Assembly: GCA_027294925.1 (NCBI GenBank)
Contig: JAPULM010000188.1
Coordinates: forward strand, 1 to 18,022
Source of the DNA: a bacterium
Lineage (GTDB): Bacteria; Tectomicrobia; Entotheonellia; Entotheonellales; Entotheonellaceae
Direction of reading: 5' to 3'
Length of the DNA: 18,022 bases
Below the pieces are notes generated by a model, which did no database searches, was not told the DNA's origin, and saw nothing but the letters and a program-made list of their open reading frames with translations. Position 1 is the stretch's first letter. The number at the start of each line of letters is the position of its first letter. The position numbers were made by a program, and so were the translations under genes. Shown here piece after piece: positions 1 through 8,739 of the stretch.

Positions 1-1313
1 ACCGGATTTGCCGATCCGGCTTGACGCATACTTTGTATAATACGTCCAGGTAAGGCACCGACGTATGTTCTACGATGGCCGCGGATTTCAGCCTCATCAT
101 GAATGCCGCCTAGAGAAATACGAGCCACGTTTCGCCCTAGACTACGAGCGATCGATTTGCCCAACGAGGTCTTGCCGACACCTGGGGGGCCAACAAAACA
201 GAGGATCGGCCCTTTTAGATCCTCTTTAAGTTTACGCACCCCGAGATATTCAAGGATGCGTTCTTTGATCTGATTGAGACCATAATGATCTTCATCAAGG
301 ATACGTTGCGCTTGGTGTAAATCCAGGTGATCTGCTGTCATGTTGCTCCACGGCAGTTCAATCAGCCAATCCAAGTAACTGCGAATCATGCCGGCTTCTG
401 CCGTATCCGCATGCATGCGTTCGAAACGGTCGAGTTGCTTATGGCTCTCCTGGTTCACTTCAGGTGGCAGGTCGGCCTGTTCGATACGTTCCTTCAGTTC
501 GAGCAACTCCGCGGCGCGTTCATCGACCTCGCCTAATTCCTTTTGAATCAGCTTTAGTTGTTCACGCAAAAAATACTCCCGTTGCGTTTTACTCAACTCT
601 TCGCGTGCTTCAGACTGAATCTTATGCTGCATGGCCATCATCTCCAGCTCCTTGTTGAGGAGTTCGCCAACCCGCCGGAGACGTTGAATAGGGTCTTGCA
701 ATTCGAGAAGGTGCTGCGCCTCATCCATCTCGATGCCAATATTGACCGCCACCATGTCCGCCAGGCGTCCAGGCGATTTATAATTCTCCGCCAGGATCAG
801 CACGTCAGGTGGCATCAGTCGCCCCATTGACAACAATTTTTCAAGCTGTTGTTTGGTGACCTGCACCAGAGCTTCTTGCTCCAATGGGATGCTAGGTAAG
901 TCTCGTGTATCCTCAAGTTGCTCATAGTAGACAGAGAAAAAGGGCTGCAGCTGCGCATAGGCTTGAATGCGAGCCTTAGATTGACCCTGCACCAATAACT
1001 TCACACGACCATCGGGGAGCTTAAACATACGTAGAATAGAAACAACCGTACCCACCCCGTATAAGTCTGCTGGTTCAGGTTCTTCCACTTCGGCTTGTCG
1101 CTGGGCGGCCAGCATCAATCGACGGTCGTGTTGCAGCGCGCTATCAACGACTTGTAATGATGTTTCGCGACCCACCAGTAGGGTGGATACCATGTAGGGA
1201 AAGACAACGAGGTCACGAACCGGCATCAGCGGAAGTTCAGCTTGTAAACGCCGCGTTCGGCGTCGACCCGCTGATGTTTTACGATGGGTGGTTACGATAC
1301 GCTCATGTTCCAT
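1..1313 (-). CDS. lon: Lon ATP-dependent protease (endopeptidase La), N-terminal part, cut by window edge
   Basis: Lon is a cytoplasmic AAA+ serine protease that degrades misfolded and short-lived regulatory proteins. About 437 codons are visible, read leftward from ATG 1311-1313. The N-terminal substrate-binding domain starts near residue 27 (LPLMPVRDLVVFPYMV) and includes a GTVVSILRMFKLPDGRVKLLV stretch typical of Lon. A long charged helical segment (REELSKTQREYFLREQLKLIQKELGE region, about residues 220-250) resembles the Lon coiled coil. The Walker A motif GPPGVGKTS lies near residue 375, followed by SLGGIHDEAEIRGHRRTYVGA, a Lon signature. Walker B, the sensor motifs and the Ser-Lys protease domain lie beyond the left edge. 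A GGGGGAG ribosome site sits about 8 bases before the start. The N-terminus is about 20 residues longer than in E. coli Lon and rich in Arg. Nothing suggests a pseudogene in the visible part. Confidence 0.97.
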   Translation of the reverse strand, partial: MEHERIVTTHRKTSAGRRRTRRLQAELPLMPVRDLVVFPYMVSTLLVGRETSLQVVDSALQHDRRLMLAAQRQAEVEEPEPADLYGVGTVVSILRMFKLPDGRVKLLVQGQSKARIQAYAQLQPFFSVYYEQLEDTRDLPSIPLEQEALVQVTKQQLEKLLSMGRLMPPDVLILAENYKSPGRLADMVAVNIGIEMDEAQHLLELQDPIQRLRRVGELLNKELEMMAMQHKIQSEAREELSKTQREYFLREQLKLIQKELGEVDERAAELLELKERIEQADLPPEVNQESHKQLDRFERMHADTAEAGMIRSYLDWLIELPWSNMTADHLDLHQAQRILDEDHYGLNQIKERILEYLGVRKLKEDLKGPILCFVGPPGVGKTSLGKSIARSLGRNVARISLGGIHDEAEIRGHRRTYVGALPGRIIQSMRQAGSANP

Positions 1314-1668
1314 ACTCAGCTCCCCCGAAGAGAAACAAGTGTCAACTATTTAGTTTACCAAAGCCGGCTGCTGCCAAACTCAGTCGCTCTAAAACGCCTG
1401 CCACATAATCTTCAATCAGTTGATGAGAACGCCGTGGAGGAAATCATCCAAGGCAACCTGGAGAATGGCTAGCAATATTTAAAATGATGCGTGATGAGAC
1501 GAATTTTCTTGGTGCTGACTATAAGCAACAGCGTATTAGCTGTCAAGGTCTTACAAGCATTTGCTTGACATTGACTGGGAGGATCGTCAGACTTGCCAGG
1601 CAGCCCTCTTTTAACCTGTCGCACAATCCGCAAGCTTATTTGTTCAGCGCCTGCTTTGAGGCTAATGG
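1314..1668. other. Divergent lon/anmK intergenic region
   Basis: This 355-base gap separates two genes reading outward. It holds the lon promoter at 1518-1546. The -35 of that promoter forms a dyad with a second one: TGTCAAG at 1541-1547 and CTTGACA at 1563-1569, so two TTGACA elements point away from each other. No good -10 follows the plus-strand TTGACA at a 16-18 base spacing, so the anmK promoter is not identified. The lon leader side contains a short minus-strand open stretch (about 1342-1413, ending GFGKLNS-stop) without an ATG start or a convincing ribosome site; I do not call it a gene. Confidence 0.5.
1518..1546 (-). promoter_or_regulatory. Probable sigma-70 promoter of lon
   Basis: On the minus strand a perfect -35 TTGACA (1546-1541) is followed after exactly 17 bases by TATAGT (1523-1518), five of six matches to the -10 consensus. 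Transcription would start near 1511, giving lon a leader of about 200 bases. No clear sigma-32 heat-shock promoter was recognised, although Lon is heat-inducible in many bacteria. This is a motif match only. Confidence 0.6.
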
Positions 1669-2862
1669 ATGGCATCTGACCCTTATTATATCATTGGCTT
1701 GATGTCGGGAACCTCGGTCGACGGCGTCGATGCCGCGTTGGTTGACGTGCAAGGACAGGGCGTTGATTTAGCGGTAGAAGTCCTGGCTCATGCAAGCTAC
1801 CCTTATCAATCCACCCTGCGCGATGAGCTCCTGACTGCCAGTGATCCGGAAACTAGTCGTGTTGATCTCATTTGCCATTTAAACGTTGCACTTGGTCACT
1901 GCTTTGCGGATGCCGCCTTTGCTGTTGCTAAGGTCGCCAATATACCCCTTAATCAGGTGGACCTTATCGGTTCTCATGGTCAGACCATCTACCATATACC
2001 TGAAGCCTCCGACATCCCCCCACGTCATATGTCAACCCTACAAATTGGCGAACCTAGCATCATTGCCGAACGCACTGGGGCCACAACAGTGGCGGATTTC
2101 CGTCCGCGCGATATGGCAGCCGGCGGGCTAGGCGCCCCGTTGTCACCCTATGGCCACTATATTCTTTTTGCAACCCACGGACAGCCAAAACTCATACAAA
2201 ATATCGGTGGTATCGGCAATGTGACGGTGTTAACCGGTCAAGGCCTTGAGCAGACCATTGCGTTTGACACCGGGCCGGGCAATATGGTGATCGACGAAGC
2301 GGTGCATGACCTTACCGCAGGACGGCTAGCCTTTGATGTTGACGGCCAAATGGCGGCCAAAGGACAGGTTGATCAAGATCTTCTTAACGAACTTCTCCAA
2401 CATCCTTTTGTGACGCAGTCTCCACCCAAAGCGACAGGGCGGGAAACTTTTGGTAAACATTTTTTTCAACAGTTTTTCAAACGAAGCACTACTTTAGATT
2501 TGTCAGCAGATGACGTTGTGGCAACTTGCACCGCCTTTACAGCCGAAACCATACGCTGTAACTATCAGTCGTTCATTTTGCCGCACTGGCCCATCACGGA
2601 AGTTGTCGTTTGTGGTGGTGGTGCTCAAAATCCGACTCTTATGCGAATGTTGGCTGCAACCCTACCGACTTGTCGACTGACAACCCCGGCAGTCTATGGT
2701 TATCCCAATGAGGCGTTAGAGGCGATTCTTTTTGCCCTCTTGGCGTATGCCAGTATCAACGGGCAGCCGAATAGTATACCTAGCGTAACGGGTGCGCGTC
2801 ATCCGGTTGTCTTAGGCAAAATCGTCCCGGCACCCGGTTCATTCTTTGCTCTGAATCGTTGA
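1669..2862 (+). CDS. anmK: Anhydro-N-acetylmuramic acid kinase
   Basis: AnmK phosphorylates and opens 1,6-anhydro-N-acetylmuramic acid released during murein turnover, giving MurNAc-6-phosphate in the cytoplasm. Family motifs appear in order: GLMSGTSVDGVDAALVD at residues 10-26, SHGQTIYH near 105, IGEPSIIAERTG near 126, VADFRPRDMAAGGLGAPLSPYGHY (140-163), NIGGIGNV (about 178), FDTGPGNMVIDE (about 198) and the C-terminal VCGGGAQNPTLM. At 397 residues it is slightly longer than the E. coli enzyme (369). ATG 1669 is chosen because the GLMSGTS motif falls at the expected distance and a TTGAGG-like site lies just upstream; an out-of-frame ATG at 1665 overlaps it. It stands upstream of a Uri-family gene rather than beside other recycling genes such as murQ. 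Confidence 0.95.
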   Translation: MASDPYYIIGLMSGTSVDGVDAALVDVQGQGVDLAVEVLAHASYPYQSTLRDELLTASDPETSRVDLICHLNVALGHCFADAAFAVAKVANIPLNQVDLIGSHGQTIYHIPEASDIPPRHMSTLQIGEPSIIAERTGATTVADFRPRDMAAGGLGAPLSPYGHYILFATHGQPKLIQNIGGIGNVTVLTGQGLEQTIAFDTGPGNMVIDEAVHDLTAGRLAFDVDGQMAAKGQVDQDLLNELLQHPFVTQSPPKATGRETFGKHFFQQFFKRSTTLDLSADDVVATCTAFTAETIRCNYQSFILPHWPITEVVVCGGGAQNPTLMRMLAATLPTCRLTTPAVYGYPNEALEAILFALLAYASINGQPNSIPSVTGARHPVVLGKIVPAPGSFFALNR

Positions 2863-2887
2863 GACCAGCACGCTGAAGGGCCATGTT

Positions 2888-3319
2888 ATGCTGCAATGCT
2901 CATCGCTTTGTCAGGCTCTTAAAGACGCCCCTCCCCCGCCTGCTGGTACCTACACATTGCTCCTATGGTTAGCAAACAACCAACCTATCAAGATTGGCCG
3001 TCTAGGCTGTTTTGAATTTCCAAAGGGTTACTATACCTATACAGGCAGTGCCAAACGCGGCTTAATGAGCCGATTGCACCGACACATTCATGGCGCTGTC
3101 AAGCAGCATTGGCATATCGACTATCTGCGACCTTTCGTGCAGGTATTAGATTGGCAAGCCTATGCAGAGGGCATGCAGCCGGAGTGTAATTTGAACGAAA
3201 GGCTGATGCGTTGGGGGGAAGTTGTAGCGCATCGCTTTGGCTCATCAGACTGCCGCTGCTTAAGCCACTTACTCCACGCCGACGGTAACCGTCGGCCAGC
3301 CTGGCGAGTCGGGCTCTAA
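2888..3319 (+). CDS. Uri superfamily (DUF123) GIY-YIG-like endonuclease protein
   Basis: This 143-residue protein matches the DUF123/Uri pattern. It opens with GTYTLLLWL (about residues 20-28), followed by IGRLGCFEFPKGYYTYTGSA near 37-56, a variant of the GIY-YIG core, then the basic GLMSRLHRHI helix, WHIDYLRPF, and the conserved tail SSDCRCLSHLL. The family is thought to be nuclease-related, but its cellular role is poorly known. In some archaea and bacteria the domain accompanies endonuclease III. Start 2888 follows a GAAGGG site by about 8 bases, and the gap to anmK is 25 bases, so the two may be co-transcribed. The nuclease label is from family knowledge, not shown here. Confidence 0.85.
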   Translation: MLQCSSLCQALKDAPPPPAGTYTLLLWLANNQPIKIGRLGCFEFPKGYYTYTGSAKRGLMSRLHRHIHGAVKQHWHIDYLRPFVQVLDWQAYAEGMQPECNLNERLMRWGEVVAHRFGSSDCRCLSHLLHADGNRRPAWRVGL

Positions 3320-3483
3320 TCCTAGGACAATGTTGCTACATCTACGTCATACTTGACCCGCGCTGTGCTACAAAGCCGTCTTCAAATAAGCGCCTGATCT
3401 TCTCTCCCATATCTTTGATAATTATTTGTATTTAAATGTACTATTTGATTTCGTGGACGCCGTAACAAAAAAATTTCTAAGCC

Positions 3484-3499
3484 TGGCATACTTCCTGCT
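3484..3499 (+). promoter_or_regulatory. Possible sigma-54 promoter
   Basis: TGGCATACTTCCTGCT has the sigma-54 layout: GG at 3485-3486 and GC at 3497-3498 with exactly 10 bases between, and TGGCA at the -24 box. The -12 box is CTGC instead of TTGC. It lies about 100 bases before the four-cysteine gene. No enhancer-binding protein gene or clear upstream activator site is visible, so this is a weak call. Confidence 0.35.
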
Positions 3500-3596
3500 T
3501 ACGCTGGTTGCTTGTTGAATATAAGAAGCCGTTCGGAAAATCCCTGCAACGCCAAGGCCGGCTGCAAATTGCCTTACCAACAGAGGAGTAATGATC

Positions 3597-4007
3597 ATGG
3601 ATGCCTTAGATGAATTTTTTCGTGTATGGTCGGAGCCTGAAGCTTGGTGTGAACGATGTCAATCCTCACCGGCCATCCATGTGGTGGTTCAGGATGAGGA
3701 TAACATGGACGGCATGACGATTACCTATGCCTATATTTTGGAAGCGGAAACTCAAGCTCAAATCCCAATTTGCCGTAGTTGCAGCCAACAATATATTGAT
3801 TCACTGGGTTCATCTGAATTCAAATATGCGAGTCGCCGGAAAAAAACCTCTCAGCATACGCCGGCAAGCAAATCTTACCGGGTCGATTGGCGTCATGCCT
3901 TCATCGCGCTGGGGCAAAAGTTACGATCCTGCTTCAAGCTGCCTGGAAGACGGCGGTCTGCAAATGGATCGCAGGCGAATCTCTACCTTTCTCGCTCTCC
4001 AAGGTAA
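3597..4007 (+). CDS. Small protein with paired CxxC motifs, function unknown
   Basis: I do not recognise a family. The 136-residue product has C18-x2-C21 (WCERCQ) and C59-x2-C62 (ICRSCS), a spacing suited to one structural metal site such as a zinc ribbon or treble clef, with an acidic linker between. From about residue 78 the protein becomes strongly basic (SRRKKT, GRRRS) and low in order, which would fit nucleic-acid contact, but that is inference. Start 3597 is preferred to the in-frame ATG 3591 because AGAGGAG at 3582-3588 is about 8 bases from the former and only 2 from the latter. It lies alone between the Uri gene and dapF, with a possible sigma-54 promoter upstream. Confidence 0.7.
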   Translation: MDALDEFFRVWSEPEAWCERCQSSPAIHVVVQDEDNMDGMTITYAYILEAETQAQIPICRSCSQQYIDSLGSSEFKYASRRKKTSQHTPASKSYRVDWRHAFIALGQKLRSCFKLPGRRRSANGSQANLYLSRSPR

Positions 4008-4157
4008 GACAACACAAGTTTGCCTCCTGCCTATCCTATTTAGGCCAAGTGCTCTGTATACGGTGTAACGTGATGCCTCTTGTCAGTCGGCGATGAACGT
4101 GTCAAAATGAGTCAGTTGGTTGACCTGCTGACGTTGTCTGCTGACTAGAGGATGATG

Positions 4158-4997
4158 ATGCACATTACAAAAATGCATGGTCTAGGTAACGACTACATCT
4201 ATGTCAATGGCTTCGAGGAGAAAATAGAGGATCCGGCCAGCCTCGCGGTCGCCATCAGTGATCGTCATTTTGGCATTGGGGCAGATGGCCTTATTATCAT
4301 TTTGCCTTCCACTAAAGCTGATTTTCGCATGCGGATGTTCAATGCCGATGGTAGCGAAGCTGAAATGTGCGGCAACGGAATTCGTTGCCTGGCGAAATAT
4401 GTCTACGATCATCATTTGACCCGTGCGACGACCATCAGGGTTGAAACCCTAGCCGGTGTTTTAAGCCTCGATCTCTTCCCCCAACACCATACCGTGCAAA
4501 AAGTTCGTGTCCGGATGGGCGAGCCTCGCCTGCAGCGTCAACAAATTCCAATGCGTGGCGATGCCGGCTTGGTCATTAATGAGCCACTGGTTATCGAAGG
4601 CAAGATCTTTAACGTCACTGCCGTGTCAATGGGCAATCCACATTGTATCGTTTTGGTTGATGATCCTAAGCAATTCGATATTGCCTATTGGGGCCCAAGG
4701 TTCGAACATCATGCTGTCTTTCCGCAGGGGGTCAATACTGAATTTGTTCGGGTTTTAGATCATAAAACGGTCGAGATGCGTGTTTGGGAACGAGGCTGCG
4801 GTGAAACTTTGGCCTGCGGCACAGGTGCTTCAGCCGTTGCCGTTGCCTGTCATTTACTTGATAAAACGGATCGCTGTGTCACTGCGCGACTACTCGGCGG
4901 CGAACTGCAATTGGAGTGGCGGGAAGACGATAATCAGGTGTATATGACAGGACCGGCTGTCGAGGTTTTCAATGGGCAGTGGCGCCAACAGGGATGA
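4158..4997 (+). CDS. dapF: Diaminopimelate epimerase
   Basis: DapF interconverts LL- and meso-diaminopimelate in the cytoplasm, the last step before meso-DAP enters murein or is decarboxylated to lysine. Both halves of the pseudo-symmetric fold are clear: [15 protein letters not shown] at the N-terminus; [17 protein letters not shown] with catalytic Cys71; [16 protein letters not shown]; and [14 protein letters not shown] with the second catalytic Cys220. Length (279 residues) fits the family. Three ATGs stand in tandem at 4152, 4155 and 4158. The last best fits the family N-terminus and the TAGAGG site at 4146-4151. It is followed almost directly by the threonine aldolase gene (gap about 1-7 bases) and appears to head the dap-fol-mur-lysS run. 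Confidence 0.96.
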   Translation: MHITKMHGLGNDYIYVNGFEEKIEDPASLAVAISDRHFGIGADGLIIILPSTKADFRMRMFNADGSEAEMCGNGIRCLAKYVYDHHLTRATTIRVETLAGVLSLDLFPQHHTVQKVRVRMGEPRLQRQQIPMRGDAGLVINEPLVIEGKIFNVTAVSMGNPHCIVLVDDPKQFDIAYWGPRFEHHAVFPQGVNTEFVRVLDHKTVEMRVWERGCGETLACGTGASAVAVACHLLDKTDRCVTARLLGGELQLEWREDDNQVYMTGPAVEVFNGQWRQQG

Positions 4998-4998
4998 G

Positions 4999-6036
4999 AT
5001 GATGATGATCGATCTCCGTAGTGATACGGTAACCAAGCCGTCTCAGGCGATGCGACGGGCGATGGCGGAAGCTGAAGTTGGTGACGATGTATTTGGCGAA
5101 GACCCCTCCGTCAACCGCTTGCAGGAAATGGCCGCTCAACTGCTCGGAAAAGAAGCGGCTCTGTTTGTCCCATCCGGAACCATGGCGAATCAACTGGCGA
5201 TTAAAACGCATACGCAACCCGGCGATGAAATTATAATGGAACGCACCAGTCATCCATTTAACAATGAATCCGGTGGCATTGCAGTCTTATCAGGCGTTCA
5301 GGTCAATCTATTGGATGGTCAGCGTGGTGTGTTGACCACGCAACAAGTTGTTCCAGCCATCCGTAGCGGCGAGGATATCCATCATTCGCCAAGCCGTTTA
5401 ATTTGTCTGGAAAATACGCACAATCGAGGTGGCGGGGCGGTCTATCCACTAGAGGCCATCCGCCAACTATCCGCCGTGGCGCGGGCGCATCAGCTCAGTA
5501 TGCATCTCGACGGCGCTAGACTGATGAATGCTTGTATCGCTTCCGGTCATCGGGCCTCTGAATACACGCAATACTTTGATAGTTGCACGCTTTGTTTTTC
5601 GAAAGGGCTTGGCGCCCCGGTGGGATCGGTGCTAGCCGGCAGTACTGAGTTTATCCAGCGCGCCCTACGCTTCCGAAAAATGTTGGGTGGCGGCATGCGA
5701 CAAGCTGGAATAATCGCTGCCGGTGCTATCTTTGCCCTCGAGCATAATATCGAAAGGCTGCGTGAAGATCATCAACACGCCAAGTTTCTCGCTGAGCGGA
5801 TTTTCGACGTCTCAGGGTTACACCTAAATCCCCATGAGGTTGAGACCAATATTGTTTATTTCGAGCTTGATTCAACGGCTCGACTCGATGCCGAACAGCT
5901 CGTGCAAGCGATGCAACAACGCGGGGTCTTGGGATATGCGCCAGCCCCTTCTACGATGCGTCTGGTCACCCATCTTGACGTTACCCGAGAACAAATTGAG
6001 CAGGCCACCACAGTGATCTGTGAGCTACTCACATAG
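4999..6036 (+). CDS. ltaE: Low-specificity L-threonine aldolase
   Basis: This PLP enzyme splits L-threonine or L-allo-threonine into glycine and acetaldehyde. The sequence opens with the typical [19 protein letters not shown] and GDDVFGEDP. It contains [12 protein letters not shown], which holds the cofactor phosphate region, and [10 protein letters not shown] with the PLP-ring aspartate. [11 protein letters not shown] carries the Schiff-base Lys202 by this start. The C-terminal RLVTHLDVT is also typical. About 345 residues is normal. ATGs occur in tandem at 4999, 5002 and 5005; a longer in-frame start at 4972 would overlap dapF and add residues outside the family alignment. The substrate stereochemistry cannot be read from sequence. 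Its position directly behind dapF suggests co-translation. Glycine it makes could feed one-carbon metabolism with the folate genes downstream, which is inference. Confidence 0.93.
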   Translation: MMMIDLRSDTVTKPSQAMRRAMAEAEVGDDVFGEDPSVNRLQEMAAQLLGKEAALFVPSGTMANQLAIKTHTQPGDEIIMERTSHPFNNESGGIAVLSGVQVNLLDGQRGVLTTQQVVPAIRSGEDIHHSPSRLICLENTHNRGGGAVYPLEAIRQLSAVARAHQLSMHLDGARLMNACIASGHRASEYTQYFDSCTLCFSKGLGAPVGSVLAGSTEFIQRALRFRKMLGGGMRQAGIIAAGAIFALEHNIERLREDHQHAKFLAERIFDVSGLHLNPHEVETNIVYFELDSTARLDAEQLVQAMQQRGVLGYAPAPSTMRLVTHLDVTREQIEQATTVICELLT

Positions 6037-6097
6037 ACAATGTAACAAAGCCCACAACGATAAATAAGACGCCAATAACACGATGGAGAACAACACC

Positions 6098-7312
6098 ATG
6101 TTCGCCCGTATTTTGTTTCAGGGCGACCGATCTCACCTCAGGCAGACGTTACAACATCTCGGTCATCGTCATGCTGAAACACTTTTCCCTCCTGATCATG
6201 ACCAGGTAGGATTTAAACTTGTTGGTATGTCGCAGCTGCAGGCCAACTCATTCCTTGCCTGGCTCGCCCAGCAACCCTTTAATGGATGGTGGTATGAGAG
6301 TACTGACGGTCCAAGTGGCGAGACCTGCTTGCTGCTCGGGGGATCGCGCAACCAGTTGTCAATGCTTTTGTCAAATCCGCATCGACCGGCCAGTGTTGAT
6401 GAACCTCTAAGCGCCATCAAACAGACATTACAATATCAGCAGCATGCCCCAACCCACCTCAAGCTTGGCGATAACCTGCTCGAGGTTAACCGCCGCACCT
6501 ATGTGATGGGTATCTTAAATGTGACGACTGACTCGTTCTCCGACGGTGGTTTGTACTTAAAACCTGAGCTGGCGGTAAAGCATGCTGAAAAGATGTTAGA
6601 AGAAGGCGCTGATCTAATTGACGTTGGCGGGCAATCGTCACGCCCAGGAGCATTGCCTGTATCTGCCGCCATTGAACATCAACGTGTGCTTCCCGTGGTG
6701 CGAGACATCGTCAAGCAGTTTGGCGCGGGGGTCTCCGTCGATACCTATAGGTCCAGCGTCGCGCAAGCCTGTTTGGACGCCGGGGCCGTCCTTATCAATG
6801 ACATCAGCGCCATGCGTTTCGACCCACAAATGGCGCCTTTGATTGCCCAATATCAAGCATCAGTGGTTCTCATGCATATGCAAGGCACGCCAAAAACGAT
6901 GCAGCAAGCGCCCTGCTATCAGCACGTGATTGATGACGTTTATGGTTTCTTTTTACAACAAATGCAGTTCGCGTTGCAGCATGGCATTAGTCGGCAACAA
7001 ATCATTCTTGACCCCGGCTTTGGCTTTGGCAAAACAGTCCGGCACGATTTTCAACTGCTGCAGGAGCTTGCTGCGTTTAAGTCCCTGGGGCAGCCTATTC
7101 TGGTCGGCACGTCGCGCAAATCGTTTCTTGGCCATCTGCTACAACGTGAGGTTTGGGATCGCCTCGAAGGCACCCTTACCAGTGTCATTCACGCCATCTC
7201 GCAGGGGGCCTGCCTGGTTCGTGTACATGATGTTGCGCCTGTCGTGCAAGCGGTGCGCCTCGCCAATGCCCTGTCGCAGCCACCTGACTCACTTGCCTGT
7301 TCAATTCTCTAG
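6098..7312 (+). CDS. folP: Dihydropteroate synthase with N-terminal extension
   Basis: FolP joins p-aminobenzoate to dihydropterin pyrophosphate to make dihydropteroate. The C-terminal part from about residue 120 is a complete TIM-barrel: YVMGILNVTTDSFSDGG (around 141), LIDVGGQSSRPGA (about 173-185), VSVDTYRSSVAQA, INDISAM, VLMHMQGTPKTMQ, ILDPGFGFGKT and VGTSRKSFLG. Before it lies an additional segment of about 115 residues, so the protein is about 404 residues against about 280 for E. coli FolP. Longer forms exist in other bacterial groups. Two normally invariant loops differ: NVTPDSF reads NVTTDSF, and GGEST reads GGQSS. ATG 6098 is preferred to ATG 6083 because GGAG at 6086-6089 precedes it at good spacing, while 6083 has no site. 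It sits about 60 bases behind ltaE and 14 bases before murD. Confidence 0.93.
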   Translation: MFARILFQGDRSHLRQTLQHLGHRHAETLFPPDHDQVGFKLVGMSQLQANSFLAWLAQQPFNGWWYESTDGPSGETCLLLGGSRNQLSMLLSNPHRPASVDEPLSAIKQTLQYQQHAPTHLKLGDNLLEVNRRTYVMGILNVTTDSFSDGGLYLKPELAVKHAEKMLEEGADLIDVGGQSSRPGALPVSAAIEHQRVLPVVRDIVKQFGAGVSVDTYRSSVAQACLDAGAVLINDISAMRFDPQMAPLIAQYQASVVLMHMQGTPKTMQQAPCYQHVIDDVYGFFLQQMQFALQHGISRQQIILDPGFGFGKTVRHDFQLLQELAAFKSLGQPILVGTSRKSFLGHLLQREVWDRLEGTLTSVIHAISQGACLVRVHDVAPVVQAVRLANALSQPPDSLACSIL

Positions 7313-7326
7313 GATACCTTGTAACC

Positions 7327-8730
7327 ATGCAGGCAGCAGAGGAAACCTGGAACGGCAAACGCGTCACCATAATGGGGCTTGGTCTGTTTGGTGGTGGCGC
7401 CGGCTTGGCAGCGTTTTTAGCACAACAAGGCGCCACGGTCCTGGTTACCGATCTCCGTCGAGCTGAGGAACTGCATCCTGCGATACAAACGCTACAGGGA
7501 TTACCTGTCACCTTTGTGCTCGGGCGGCATCGTGAACGCGATTTCACCGATACCGAGGTGGTCTTTGTCAACCCCGCGGTGCCATTGTCCTCCCCTTATC
7601 TTGCCTTAGCTCGTGCTCGAGAGATACGGCTTGATAGCGAAATCAACCTTTTTGTTCGCTACTGTAAGGGACAGGTAATCGGCATAACAGGAAGTGTTGG
7701 CAAGAGCACCACGACTGCATGGTTGGGGTCTATTCTTCGTCTCTATGACAGTCACACATTGGTTGGAGGCAATTTTGGCGGCTCCTTACTGCCCTTATTA
7801 CATACGATTACCTCGTCGACTCCCATCGTTTTAGAATTATCGAGTTTCCAACTGGAACAATTGGCCTGGCAAGCTTATAGCCCACCACTGGCGCTCATCC
7901 TGAATCTGACCGCCAATCATCTTGACAGACATCTCAGCATGGATGCTTACAAGGCAGCCAAGGAACATATTGTCGCCTATCAAAAGCCCCACGATACCTC
8001 CGTGTTCAATTGGGACGAAGCCGCCATTCGAGACCTGGGCGCTGATAGCGCCGGAAAACGGCTGTTCTATTCGATCCGGGATCAACTGCAGGACGGAACG
8101 TACGTAGAAGATCAGCGGGTGCTGTTATCCCAAGCAGGGCGGCAGCACGTACTATTTCACACGGCTGATGTAAAGCTGGCAGGAACCCATAATCTTAGCA
8201 ACGCTACCGCCGCTGCCACCACGGCTGCCTTATTTGGCGTTCCGTCTGATCTAATTGCCGAAGGTATTCGCCAGTTTCATGGCCTGCCGCACCGCATGGA
8301 AGTTGTTGGAACATATCAAGGCGTTACCTTCTACAACGACTCCAAGGCCACCACGCCGGTGTCGACCATCGGCGCCCTACAGGCGTTCAAGCAGCCCGTC
8401 ATCCTGTTAGCCGGGGGATATGACAAAGGCATACCTTTCGACGACCTTGGTGAGGCCATTCAAGGCTGTGCCAAAGTTGCGCTCCTGTATGGCAAGACGG
8501 CCACCAAACTCGCCCAAGCTATCGCGGCTGCATCCCCTGCGCCGCGACGATCAGCAGTCGCTCAACAGTTTGCCGATCTTGATGCAGCCTTCCAGCAGGC
8601 AGTCACATCGGCTCAGCCTGGAGATGCCGTGTTGCTTTCACCCGCCTGCGCCAGTTATGATCAGTTTCCGCATTTCGAAGCTCGGGGTGAACATTTCCGT
8701 CAACTTGTCATGGCGTTAGCGCCAGGTTAA
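7327..8730 (+). CDS. murD: UDP-N-acetylmuramoyl-L-alanine--D-glutamate ligase
   Basis: MurD adds D-glutamate to UDP-MurNAc-L-Ala in the cytoplasm using ATP. All three Mur-ligase domains are present. There is a Rossmann start (VTIMGLGLFGGGAG, residues 13-26). The central ATPase domain has GITGSVGKSTTT at 119-130, LELSSFQLEQL and NLTANHLDRH. The C-terminal domain has HRMEVVG, FYNDSKATTP, LLAGGYDKG and LLSPACASYDQFPHFEARGEHF. The P-loop GSVGKST differs from the usual GTNGKST, and DSKATTP replaces the common DSKATNV; both look like lineage variation rather than inactivation. Length (467) is normal. It is separated from murE, murF and murG, which are not in this window, and is instead placed between folP and lysS. 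Confidence 0.95.
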   Translation: MQAAEETWNGKRVTIMGLGLFGGGAGLAAFLAQQGATVLVTDLRRAEELHPAIQTLQGLPVTFVLGRHRERDFTDTEVVFVNPAVPLSSPYLALARAREIRLDSEINLFVRYCKGQVIGITGSVGKSTTTAWLGSILRLYDSHTLVGGNFGGSLLPLLHTITSSTPIVLELSSFQLEQLAWQAYSPPLALILNLTANHLDRHLSMDAYKAAKEHIVAYQKPHDTSVFNWDEAAIRDLGADSAGKRLFYSIRDQLQDGTYVEDQRVLLSQAGRQHVLFHTADVKLAGTHNLSNATAAATTAALFGVPSDLIAEGIRQFHGLPHRMEVVGTYQGVTFYNDSKATTPVSTIGALQAFKQPVILLAGGYDKGIPFDDLGEAIQGCAKVALLYGKTATKLAQAIAAASPAPRRSAVAQQFADLDAAFQQAVTSAQPGDAVLLSPACASYDQFPHFEARGEHFRQLVMALAPG

Positions 8731-8739
8731 GGGAAAACC

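Noticed and set aside
1342..1413. Short minus-strand open stretch in the lon leader ending GFGKLNS
   Set aside because: It has no ATG start and no ribosome site, and is too short to judge as a gene.
6930..7466. 178-codon plus-strand frame overlapping folP and murD
   Set aside because: It is a shadow frame: both folP and murD read cleanly in other frames here with all motifs.
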